Assembly (NCBI GenBank): GCA_023512835.1
Contig: CM042089.1
Span: forward strand, 18,604,438-18,668,437
Length of the DNA stretch: 64,000 bases
Source: Taxillus chinensis
Taxonomy: Eukaryota > Streptophyta > Magnoliopsida > Santalales > Loranthaceae
Direction: 5' to 3'
Numbering within the stretch: the first letter of the stretch is position 1; the number at the start of each line of letters is the position of its first letter. The notes beneath the pieces were generated by a model. The model saw only the letters and a program-made list of their open reading frames with translations, was not told the DNA's origin and searched no databases. Shown here in pieces: positions 1 through 12,700 of the stretch. The position numbers and the translations under genes are program-made.

Positions 1-2680
1 CCAGAGTCTGCAACTCTTGGGAAAGGCCCCGATTATCTTTTCATATATGAGTGCAGCCATGACAAACAATCAAAAGCCATCGGTATTTATTAAACCTCCT
101 TTCAAGTTTCAAGCTCGCCATAGAAACCATAAATCCATTTTGTTTTGAATCTTCATGGATGCTTCTTAATAAGTGTTTTTCTTAATGATATCTGCATGGG
201 GGTCATTTGGATTGAACTGAATTTTTAAAACTCGGAATGAGAATTGAGTTGAACAACTAAAATAATCAAATTGATGTATTTTAATTTTTTAAATGAAGAA
301 CCAAAATCATATATACGTGAATTTAATTTGGTATTTGGTCTAATCTTTAAAATATATTGAATAAATAATTGGGTTTAATGGATTTAATTTACACCGTATA
401 AGTTAAATTGGTTATTAGCTAATTTATTTATTTATTTTTTATATTGAAATTTAATATTTTCAGAAAATGAAAATAAAGTTAAACAATCAAATTTATTGTA
501 AAATTTGAACTGAAATCGAAATTATATTTTTTTAATTTCTAATTATTGTAAATGCGCATGAGAGTATTCATGTTGGATTTTTTTATGTTTATTTTTAAAA
601 TTTTAATTAAAAATAATACTCTTTACAATTTTATTTAAACTTTTATTTATTTCTTATAAAAATCTTATTCTATTAAAATAATATTTTAATATTCTTTATT
701 CATTCAAAGATATACATCTGTCAGACAAAAATTATAAAATTATAGTGTTTTTTGGTAAAATAAATAGTAAATTTTCAAATACAATAAAGCATTATTCATT
801 CTTTATCTCCAAATTTTATTTTAAGAATTCGGATGTGAATATATTTTAGGGTTTTCTCAAATTTTGTCCTTATATTTTAACAAAATAAAAAAATTATAGA
901 ACCTAATTTGGATGCACTTGCCCGGTAAGCAAGGATGAATCCATATATAAAATTTGATTTGAGGGACCAAGATACAGACGGTTAAGATTATTATAACTCA
1001 TATTTAAAAAATTGTATCTCAAATTATAATTAGTAGCATATATATGTCATAGGTAATAATAAATTTTTGTTAGGATTTTATTTTTTATAAATTCCGTTTA
1101 ATAATTTTAAGAATATATATATATATAGTTATATATATATATATATATATATAGTGCATGTGTGTGTGTTTTACTACAATGAGAACATGAGATCTTTTTT
1201 TATCGTGAAAACTTTAATCTAGACTGTTAAATTTTGATTTAACGAGTCAGATCAAAGGTTCTCATGATAAAAATTTATCTTCATATCCTCTATGTAGCAT
1301 ACTATATATATATATATATATGGATATATGATAGTTATTTAAATTATTGATGACTTTTAAACTATACCACATAGACGATTGTATAATATAAATTTTTTAT
1401 TTATTAACGATCATGATTCACACATATTAGATTATCTAATTCGTTAATTTATCACTCAATGACTTACACTAATATAAATTTATTAATATATGACTCTATA
1501 TTAATTGACTACGATTGTATAATTTGTTACTTTACACTTAAGATCTTATAGATTTTATATTAACATGACACTAAATTAAAGTTATGACTCTCTATTGTTT
1601 TACTTTTTTTTTCTCAATATTATAATATTTTATTTATAAATATTTTTTTCACAAATAATCCTTAAGCCAAAAAATATTATAGAAGGTTGGGCATTTGATT
1701 TTGGTCGTTAGCGCAAAGTAAAGCCACTCATACATGATTTTCAAGTATTTTGTTTAAATTTTATAAATTTAAATTGCTTGTTGCTTTCCTATGCAAATAT
1801 ACACCACAATAGATTCTCTAAATTATTTATTTAATAATAATTTTTTTATAAATAAATGTGAAAATTGTAGAAAGCGTGAAAGTAAGAGGTATGATACATT
1901 TTCTTATATAATTAAATAATTATAAAAAGTGAATAATACTCTTTAATATGTTAGAAAATACTATGCAGATCACCTGAAAAAATAAATATAAAGCTTATAA
2001 GTTATATTATGAGAATAATTTTTATGACTTTTTATTTTTTTATTTTTTATAAATAAAAGAAAACAAAAATCAGTTAATAATAGTTTAAGGGTGAGATGGG
2101 GTGGAGTGTATAATAAATAAATAAAAAGACACTTAGATATTTATTTTCCGGGAAAAAGCAATAAAAAATAAGGTTATATATGGGTGAGTTTGGGTTCACT
2201 AGTTAAAAGTGTATAAATAGTATAAAGTTTTATTAGTATAATATTAATAATATTATTTAAAAAAATACTATTTTAGTGTGTATATTATTAATATCATAAT
2301 CCATGTTCAAAACTATCATATGCTTATTTCAAACGCACTCTATTTTCAGAGAAATGCTATTTTCCCTAAAGGCTCAATAAAGTGGTAACCAACACTCCAT
2401 TGATATAATAAACAAGAAATTGATGGCATTGCATAATAAAGTTTTAAAAGCGAATAAAATCACACTATAGCAACAAAAACATGATTTGATTTCAAAAAAA
2501 AAAAAAACTATGCACAAGGCATACATAATCATATAATTGCAGAAAATTTATTACTAGGGACCTAGAAATCCTTGACTTGCTTGACTCATTTTCATAGACT
2601 CTTTCCTTGACTTGCTACACCCGAAAGCCGAAATGGGGACCTAGAAAAGGCAAGTGAGTTATTAAATTCGCTTCCTCGTA
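1..2680. other. AT-rich intergenic DNA
   Basis: No reading frame here resembles a protein. The stretch is strongly AT-rich, with short AT microsatellites near 1108-1152 and 1304-1320. The segment around 1795-2070 resembles repeats at 11.02-11.44 kb (reverse orientation) and 37.4-38.15 kb: all share a block like CACCACAATAGATTC, then a TATAATTAAATAATTATA-like core and a GACTTTTTA block. I read it as a partial copy of a dispersed MITE. The segment around 480-870 resembles 4.26-4.69 kb (shared ATTCATTC and TTTATTTTAAGAATTC-like blocks), probably a second AT-rich MITE family. Confidence 0.6.
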
Positions 2681-2689
2681 CGGGAAGCC

Positions 2690-3262
2690 CAGAATGCAGG
2701 ACTGTTGTAATTATGGGTTTGTAAAGATATTTGGGACGGAACAGGGATGTTGGTGTGGTTTTTGATAAGATGCTTGTTAAGAATATAGTAGTGTCATGGA
2801 ACTCCAGTCCATACTCTGTCTGGTCTGGGTACACCCAAAACGGGAAGAATGCACCTGGTGGTTAACTTTTTGGAGGAAATGGTGGCGAAAGATGTCTTCT
2901 TGTGGAATTTGATGTTGGACGGTCGATCTGTCTGGTTAAGAACGGGTATATGGATTCTGCTTGGCAGTGTTCTTTAGGAAGATTCCGAATCCAAGTGTGG
3001 TTTCATTTCATGGGTTACAATGTTGTGTGGGTTTGTGCGGAGGGGATAAATTGTGGAAGCTCGGGGAACTCTTTGACAACGAGGCCATGCAAAAGCATTG
3101 TTTCTTTGATCACCATATATATATGTATTCCACCAAGCGTGGGGAAATCTAAATGTTGATAAACTCATATTTGAAGATACCAATCACAGTGCTGTTGTAT
3201 CTTGGAATTCTTTGATTGTTGGGTATGCTTTGATGACAACGGAGAAGGAAGCGGATAAGCAA
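2690..3262 (+). pseudogene. Decayed PPR (pentatricopeptide repeat) protein fragment
   Basis: Read across all three plus frames, this stretch gives a run of PPR-like pieces: KNIVVSWNS, GYTQNGK, EEMVAKDVFLWNLMLDG, VKNGYMDSAW, RKIPNPSVVSF, ELFDN and HSAVVSWNSLIVGYAL. The VSWN / GY-QNG / LF-EM spacing matches tandem PPR motifs of the plant PLS type, which normally act in organelle RNA processing or editing. Here the frame shifts several times and stops interrupt it (for example after GKNAPGG), so no functional protein is made. The fragment ends in the CT/C tract. There is no start codon and no C-terminal E/DYW domain. It is a relic, not a gene. Confidence 0.6.
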
Positions 3263-3266
3263 CCTT

Positions 3267-3450
<184 letters not shown>

Positions 3451-3459
3451 AAGCTAGAG

Positions 3460-4820
3460 AAGTAGATATTTAATTCAAGCTTCTACTTTCTTAACCAAAC
3501 ATGTCTGGCCTCAAGCTAATTTACTGACATTTAGGTGGACTCGCGTACACGTGTATCCTAGCATTTTGTATATTTTAGGACATGTTTTAATTAACTAGTT
3601 TTCAAAAATTAAGTACTCTCTTAATACAGCTATGGTGTATCGCGTACTGCCACTGCTGCTTTGAAGAGTGTGAAGCTTCTTTGTATGAATTTTTGGGGCG
3701 AAAGAGTGCAAATTGCATCCTATGGTCTTTAGTCTTTTTGTGGATTGAAAGGAAGTATGGTTAGTACTCTCGTGATTCTGTTGTAGTATATTATCAACTT
3801 TTCTAAATTATAAATTGTGGTTCAAATCCCCACCATATAATTACGCGTTGTATGTATTTGTGTTTTTTTCTTGATTCTTTTTTTTTTTGAATTATTGAAG
3901 TTTATTTCTAAAAGCGAGTAAAGGTTTGTCAACGCACCTTTCGAAAAGTAAGGTTGAATTTCGCTATATTTGTGAGACATTTTGCATAAATTTCGTATTC
4001 TGTGTATAAATGATTTTAAAGATTAATTGTAAACTTGTATTTGCTTTAAATTATCCTTAAATTCAAATTTCAAAAATTATTAGCTTAATTAATGTATATA
4101 TATATATATATATATATATAGTCTTCTATATTAAAAAAAAAACTCATACTAATATAATTTGTATTTGTATTATAAGGGTATTTTAGAAAATAATATTACA
4201 ATTCCATCACATTTATCAATATATTATATTGTACTAAATAAAAAAATAAATTTAGAACATTCACAACTGAGTTTTTCTTTTCCTAAATGTTAGATAAAAA
4301 TGACATTTCTTGAATTTTATTCATTTTTTTTAAAATTACATTTCATTTTTTAGAATTTTACTAATATACTAAAATAATATATACTTTTAAATTTTTTTCC
4401 TTAAATATTATAATCATTCAAAAATATATGTCAAATAAAATAAAAATTAATAAATTTTTGATGAATGAATAATAAATATGAACAAGTATTATTTATTTTT
4501 TATCTTCAAATCTTATTTTAGGAATTCAAATATACTCTTGTTTTAGAGTTTTTTAAATTTTAATTTCATATTTTATGAGAAAACAAATTTTTAGAAAAAT
4601 CAAATATGAATACTTTTAGGTAGTTTTCAATTTAGCGTTACAAATTTTTAGAGAAATAAGAGTTTTTAACTAAACTTTCTAGATAATTCGTAAATTCCTA
4701 ATATATATATATATAGTCATGCACTGAGATTAGTTTTTTATTAAAATAGATTAAAATTTATCATGATAAAAAATTATTAATTACAATAAATTAAAATTAT
4801 CATGATAAAAAATTTGTAAC

Positions 4821-4868
<48 letters not shown>

Positions 4869-4925
4869 GTTGATGATAAAGCTTTAAACAGATATAAAAC
4901 GAAAAAAGTAAATAAAAAGAATAAA
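3460..4925. other. AT-rich upstream region of RFI2
   Basis: No coding sequence is visible. It contains (AT)n tracts near 4095-4120, 4700-4713 and 4828-4863 and an AT-rich MITE-like segment around 4260-4690. The proximal promoter of the RFI2-like gene must lie at the right end; I cannot single out a TATA box because of the AT repeats. Confidence 0.5.
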
Positions 4926-4929
4926 AAAA

Positions 4930-5264
4930 TAAAAATCAATCTACACCATCGGAGCCGTTCATCTTCCGATTTAGACAGCGGTTTACTGGAAAACCAACCT
5001 CTGCCAAGATCAACCTCAAATCAAACGGTCCGAGACCGAGAGAGAGGGGGAGACACAGAAGAGCGGAACCAAAACAAAAATGATAGAGAGAGACGAGCTC
5101 CGACGATAGAGAAGACGAACAACAACAGCGATCCACGAATATCAATCTCTGACCCCTAAATATTCCGTAGCGTTTCGGCTCCGACAATCTGCCGGATTGG
5201 GCGCGCGCGAGCGCGGTGGTGGTACTAGGAAGAGACCGAGGACCCTTCGATTGAGTCGCCGGAG
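4930..5264 (+). promoter_or_regulatory. RFI2: Probable 5' UTR of the RFI2-like gene, with a short uORF
   Basis: Base composition changes from AT-rich to GA- and GC-rich at about 4950 and stays so to the start codon at 5265, as expected of a plant 5' leader. An upstream ATG at 5080 opens a 9-codon frame that stops with TAG at 5107-5109, well before the main start. A CG-repeat patch (GCGCGCGCGAGCGCGG) lies at about 5200-5215. The transcription start is not determined, so whether the uORF is transcribed is inferred. Confidence 0.45.
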
Positions 5265-6692
5265 ATGGGTCTGAACGGTGCTTCCGATCTTCCAGAAGAC
5301 GGCGACGGCGACGGTAAAGCCGGCGACGGAGGCAAGGCTTTCGTTGCGTCAGCGGCGGTCTCGTGCTCGATTTGCCTCGATGTGGTCAAGGACGATGGGG
5401 AGAGATCGTGGGCCAAGCTCCAATGCGGTCACCAATTTCACCTTGGTATGTCCAGCTCCGATCACCTCTTTTTAAGCTTCTTCCTGTTTTTGGGTTGGAA
5501 AAAGCAGTTGAGATCTGGACACGCAATGTTGTTCTTTTGGGTTGAGGCGAGGGTGTTATGAATTCGTGCAATTTTTAGAATTGGCTTCGTTGGGTTGTGG
5601 ACAATGTGCGATTCGAAATGGGTGTCTCATTTCGTTTGATGTTTTCGTTTTTGTTTTTGCTTTTTGTTCATCAACATATGATGTCTTAGAGAGACCAGGC
5701 TATGACCGTTGATTGTTACTTTGCTGTACTTAGTTTCACGTGGGTAAGCAGTGAATGGTGATATTTAGATATCATTTTTATAACAGTTGTATGTCTGGGT
5801 CTGAGCAGTTTCAGTGTTTAAAGCATTCGAGCTGTCTGTCGTGTTCCTGTTCGTCATTGGATGTGTAATGGAAGCGTTAAATTTAGGTAAGCACATTAGT
5901 TGCTGGGATTTTCAACAAAGGTACAGTAAAGTTTTAATTTTTGGTCAGTAAATGCAAGAGGAAAGTAGATGATAGGCAGTGCTTTTTGTGGGTCATACTG
6001 TTTCAACATGGAACGAGGTGTTCTTGCAATGGATAAAATTATATATGTTCTTATTTACGACTTACGAGTACTGATTTATAGTTACAGTAATTATTTGTAC
6101 CTCTAGGGTGAGGTTGATTGTTGAGTTTTAGGAAGGATTTGGAATAACCAAACACACATGCAAGGGAGCTGTGCAACGGTGGAGACATATCTATCAAGTG
6201 AGAAATTTGCAAAGTTCTAATTCATCCACACTTTGGAGGAAAATATGTAGTTCTTGGCACTGTAAGGTTCCTACCCCACAAATTCCCCATAGGTTACTGT
6301 GCAACTTTTCAAGAATGTGAACATCACTACTCACATAGAAGTCTGCCATCCTATTCTTCTTTTGATCCTACATTTTGTAGTAGCAATTATCGCCATTTTT
6401 GTGAATGAGGAATTGTAGTGCTTGAATCCTGACTTCATCACTGTCAATCCTTACGTCTAATGCTGTCTTATGCAAGCAAATTCAAGTGATCTATTTCATA
6501 TATCATTGCAGCAATGCCTGGTTCCAATCTAAAATTTCCACACCTGTAGAAATCCTTGTTGAATTTGGAATGAATTGTTGTTGGATATATAAATTAAAAT
6601 TCATTGAAGAAATCACAAGGGGCTGCAGATTTACTTTTTTGGTATTGTCTACATTCATGTAAACATGAATTTTCAAACTTCAATAGCCAAAG

Positions 6693-6737
<45 letters not shown>

Positions 6738-9700
6738 TTAGCTATACATTATATACAGAGTGGTATATGGCACCTCAAGTCTAACTCCTTTTTTATCATT
6801 GTGATTCTTCCTTATGTGAGAATTGTAATGTTGAACTTAAATTTTAAATTTTCCTTGAAGAATGTATTGAATAAAATAATCTTTTTAGTAAGGCATGCAT
6901 CTTGGTGCCTCTGACATGCTCTTTGGCCTAACTTTTTCCCCATGCAAGGAAACTAAGGGAACATACATTGTTTTCTGCTGTAGCATCTATATATATATAT
7001 TTGTTTCTTCAGCAACTACTCATACCTTGATTTTAGTTTTCCTACCTCTTGTTGTCTTCTTTTTAATTTTGATAGTTGAACCTTGTTGGTTTTTAATACA
7101 AGTTACCATTCTTCGGAAAATTCCTTTGAATCTTATTGTTGTCTTCTTGGCACCTCTGACATGCTCCTTGACCTGCCTTTGCTCCATGCATGGAAACTAA
7201 AGCCATGTTTAGCTATCGTTTTCGTTTTCGGTTTTTAAAAATAGGTTTTAAAATTGATATTTAAAATTTGTTTTGTGTCTGATTGAAAACACATTTGGTG
7301 TTTGGCCATCGTTTTTTGTTTATTGGCGACACCGTGAGGTGGGGGCATCGTAGTTGGAGGTGACACAGTGGGGTAGGGGAGGAGGTCGTCACAGTGGGGG
7401 GTCACGCAGCAGCATGGAGATCTGGCAGCGGAGGGGCATCACGCTGGGGGGGGGAGAGGGAGGTCGCCGGACGGGGAGATCTGACAGCGGGATTCATCGT
7501 GTTGGGGGGAGGTCACGCAGGGTGGAGATCGCCACGGGTAGAGGTCGTGTCGGAGGGATGTCGCGCGTGGAGAGGCGGAGAGTTTGCGCAGCAGGGAAGG
7601 AGAGATGCAGCGGCTTCACCAGAAAACACATGAAAACATAATACAAAAAATAAAAACATTCTAAATGTGTTTTTATTTGTTTTTGCACTTAAAATAACTT
7701 ATTTTCGAAAACAAAAAATAAAACGGATACCAAACAAGAATAGAAGGATGTTTTCTGTATGTGAATACAAAAAACACAAAAAACAGCAACCAAACAAAGT
7801 GAACATACTTTTTTTACTGTAGCACATATATATATAAGTTTCTTTAGCAACTACTGATACCTTGATGCTAGTTTTCCTACCTCTTGTTGTATACTTTCTA
7901 ATTTTGATAGCTGAACCTTGTTGGTTTTTAATACAAGTCACCATTCTTCAGAAAATTCCTTTGAATCCTTGTCTTGTACTTGCATGCTGTGTATAATGTA
8001 TGGATCCTTTTTAGCAGAGTATGCATATGGATTGTTGTCATTGGTGTTCTTCTCATCCCTAAATTTTTATTGTTTTCATGGTATTTCATGATTTTATTCA
8101 GATTGCATTGGTTCTGCCTTCAATGTAAAGGGAGTGATGCAATGTCCTAATTGTCGAAAAGTTGAGAAAGGTCAATGGCTCTATGCAAACAGTTGTCGTC
8201 CATTTCCTGAATTTAGCATGGATGACTGGACTCACGATGAGGATCATTATGATCTAAGCTATTCTGAAATGGTACCTCTAAAACTAATTTAAAAGTTTAT
8301 GCAGTTCTGCATTTTATAGTGTCCAGGTAGCTGTTTCAGTTGTATTTTAGTAACTATACATGAATTTTCATTTATCTGGCCTGACCGGAAAACCTAAACC
8401 TAAAATATAAATAGTCGGTTGGGTAGATACAGTTACTCATAACTCATATGATATCAAAATGAGAGACTTAATTTTGTGGTAGCTAGAAAGCATGCCCATA
8501 AAATGGATACCTGTGGAGCCACATGTTCCCCGTAAATCCAAGTTTTATTTTAAGGGGAATTGAACTCATGATTGAGAATTTGCAGGAACTGCTAAGCCCT
8601 TATCCACTGGGACCAGCTTGAGCTTGTTTTAAAGTGAAATCCAATAAAGTCAAGTGTGAGCATTAACGCAAGCTATGTCGAGTTTAAATAGTTGATTAAT
8701 TGGAAAATAGTACTAAAACTTGGAATGGGATTTTCAAGAACTAAGACAAAAGATCTAATGTGTGCAGTGAAGCAAATTTTCTAGTCTAACCTTTGTCCTT
8801 CCATATAAATGGTGGGGATAATAAATTACTTACTGTTTTGAATACTATTTTGTTAACAAAAAACCTAACTGACCTTAAGTTGCATTTTTATTCTAGAAGC
8901 TTGTTTCTTCTAAATCCATGCAAGCTATCCAGAATATCAGCTACAAAATGGAAGGGAAGTGGGGAAAAAGTAGAGTGTAGACCTTGGACTATGTAAATTG
9001 ACTTTGTAGACCATCCTGTGCCATAGATATGCCCGTATATCATCTAAACCTAATGGAAGTGCCACGATTTTGATAAAAAACTGGAATGATATGTGCATGA
9101 AGCTGTAAACCTATCACCTGTCTATGTGTTTAGCAGAATCCGATTGAAATTTTGTGTTTTAATTTGATACCCTCCTCAACACCTTCTCGGGCATTTCTTT
9201 TTATTGAGCTCAGTTGATGGGATGTGTGCTTCTTGCTGCTTGCTTTTAATTTGGGTTTGACTGTTTCAATTCTATGAGAACCAAAAAGATTTTTCTTTTT
9301 AAGAGAAGGTAAAATTATATTAATTACAAAATAGGCACATGAGCAGGTAGGGTTGAATGGAAACACATTGTATTTTCTTCTATCCCAGAAACATTATTAA
9401 AACTTACCCCATAAACAAAGAAGGAAAAGCTCCTTCAGTATAGAAGTAGATGAGCACACAAATCTCCGAGCTGCATCAGAATGAACAATTGTTCTGTAAT
9501 CTAAAGGATACCTGATCAGGTGAAGACTGCATCCTTGAAGTGGTTTCCTATTTTTCTATGTCTTAAATGCCCTCCAGGAGCATTTTCAAGCTTCAGCTGA
9601 CTGCTGAGACAAAGCAGAGTAGTTCCAGTTTCATAACTGTTCCAGAAGTGTTTTTGGAAAGACCAAATGAGATATTATCAGCACTTTGTAATATTGTGAA

Positions 9701-12700
9701 TTATATGATCTGATAACTATCCATTTTATCAATTTATTTATATTTTCAATTGTTAAACATTCTTCACGTCATATTTAATTTAGGGCTGTATATGGACATG
9801 AATGTTATGACTCCCTAAATTCCTAACTTTTTTTTTGCGTTATACACATGATGATATGGCTAAATTGTATTTTGGTTTCCAAATTGATTTTTAAGTTCTA
9901 ATATTTAATGTCTTTTGCAGTCCTTTGGGGTTGGAGTTCATTGGTGCCCATTTAGTGGATTAACACGGCTACCTTCATCTTTGGAGTAAGCCTCTTCTCA
10001 CACAACCTGAGTTTGCTGAGGTTTTTGCCCCCTCTTTCCCTTTTGATGTAAAAATCCTCTTAAAAAGTTATGGGATTGGCCTGTATGTTTTAAATCATCC
10101 TCAAGATTTAAAGATGAATAATGAAGAAATTTAGAGTCATTACAAATGGAAAACCAGAGTAGGATTTTGCTTTGCTGATAATCATTCTTTGGGTTATTGA
10201 AAACATAAGCCCAGGGTATAAGTATTATCAATCCTGGACTTGAAGGTTTAGTTGTTAAATTTGCACCATTAATGGAAGAAAGGGTAATTCTTTCCAAGGA
10301 AGTTTAGACCTTATTCTCTCATATGAAATTCTAACAACATGGCTTAGTTTCATTTATTTAATAAAATCCTGATTCCTGAATAATGATCATGTGGGCCTAT
10401 CTAACCATTCCTATCATAGATACACACCTTCTCCAAATATAAGTTTTCATTTATTCAATTGCTAAGGATAATGTCATTTGTGCACATACTTGTAGAATAG
10501 AATAAGTATTTACTTTGTCCAATGCAGCAATCTTGATGTTTTGGCTTGGGTTTTTTCCTTCCATTTGAAGCTTTAATATTGTAATGCATGCATCAAATTT
10601 TAACTATTATTAAGTTATGAGCTATATTTAGGGTGTTAAATGGGCTATAAAAATCTGGTCTGGCTCAGCCTGCTTGCAGGCTAGGCTGGCCTATGGGCTA
10701 TCTTATTTAGAATGTTATTTTTTTAAAATAATTTTTTCTACTTTAGATATTTCATTTCTTAAAAAAAAAAATAAAAAATATATATATAATGTTGGCTTGT
10801 AGGCTGGTCCGTTAGCCTACGAACTCAGCCCACGGATCGCGAGCCATATTCCGTTATAACCCGTGAATAAACGAGTCAAAGAAAGCTTTTTTGTATCTCT
10901 CTTTACTGCAAGGAGAGATATACAAAGTATTATAGTCATTAATTTGATAACATAGCTAAAAATTAGTTTATTAGTGTAATATATTTTTGTATTTTACCAT
11001 ATGATCTAATTTGTTAGCTTAGAATACTAGTAGTAGATTCCTTGTAGAAATCCGTTTTCTTATATTTAAGGAAAAAAGTTAAGAAGTTATAAAATCATTC
11101 CCACAACAGATGTCTTATATTTAACTTTTTCTATGTGATATGTATAGTGTTTCTCAATGTAGTGTAAAGTACTATTCACTTTCTATAATTACTAAATTAT
11201 ATTCAAAAAATTTTCCTCACTCTCTTTTATGGTTCTCATAATATTAACTTTTATTTAATATTAAATTATAAAAAAATTATTATTAAATAAAATAAGTAAT
11301 ATAAAATATTATTTTAATAATATAGACTTTAATTTAAGAAATCTATTGTGATGTATATTTACATAAGGAAACAAAAAGTAATTTAAAACTGTAAATTTAA
11401 AAAAACTTATTGAAAAATTATTGTTAGTGCTCTTAGTTATTGAGCAATCCAATCATAAAACAATGTAGAATACTCGTTGCTAGAGTTCGAAAAAATAATA
11501 ATTTTCATCTCCTATGCTTTATCCTGATGACAAAATTTGTCTAATAAGATATTAGCATTAGATTGATCATCCGGCAAATATAAATTTTATCGGAATTTTT
11601 ATTTTTTTTAACAACCACTAAGAAAGTGATGAGGAAATTAAAGCTCTCATCCCTAGGAGAGAGGTTGCAATAGATATTATAGGTAGAAATAATAGAGAAA
11701 ATAACACGTTCTACTTGGTATCAAAGCTAAAACCCTAACTCTAAAACAAGCTGCTGTCACTTCCCTTGCAAGATTCTCGGCTTTTCCCTTGTGGTCAACT
11801 CCTATCTTCTCTTTTCCTCATCAACACAGTGTCACATGTTCTAGATCGAGCGCATATTCTCGATCTCTCTCTACCGCGAGGTAAGAGACCCTGCTATTGC
11901 CAATCATTGCCACCCATTGCTGCCGATGATGCAGGTGCCTCCGTCTCTGCCATCGCTGTGTGCTGGAGTAAAGCATCATGTGTTCCAGATTGAGCTAGTA
12001 TTCTTGATCCCTCTTTGCGTCATGTAGTTCTTCATGTTGTCACTGTCGTTGCTGCCTTTCATGGTTTTTGCCTCCATTTCGGCTGTTGGCAGCTGCTGTG
12101 TCACCATCCTATGCTTTGTTTTTGCTGTTGACGTGTGGGAACTGTGCTTGGAAAAAGCTGCTTCATGGTGTGGCTGTTTGCACGTGGCAGTTGACCTTTG
12201 AGGTGACTTGTTTGCACGTGCAGGTTTTGTGGCTTCTAGGATCTCTTCACAACCCAAAAATTGGAGTTATGTCGTATTCATCAAGACCCTAAACTCATTG
12301 GGTGTGGCTGGGGTCTCTCCAACACCTTTGTCCACACTATGTCGGCATTCTTTGGCAACAACGAGAAGGTTCAAATGACTATAAAAAAAAAGAAAAAAAC
12401 CTGAGAACCAATCAGGCTATTATTAGACAAATAATAGCCCACGAATCATCATATGATACGTAGTATAAAGTGGCGAATACTAAGCCCAAGTCACTGTCAA
12501 TCGCTCTTCTCCTCTGAAATATAGTGGACGACCTGCATTTTTCTCCTCTCCTCTTCTCCAACAGTCAGCTTGAGTTTTTTTTAAAATTGATGAATCATAG
12601 ATAAATTAGGAGCCCTACCAAATTTACCAACCAGCATACGTTGGTGAGGAGCAGCAAGAGCTGCAACCTCATCCTCAAAGAAAATGGTAGGAGGATTTCT

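Noticed and set aside
7354..7688. Gly/Arg-rich frames on both strands in the GC-rich insert of RFI2 intron 1
   Set aside because: They lie inside a transposon-like insert in an intron and look like composition artefacts with no conserved motif.
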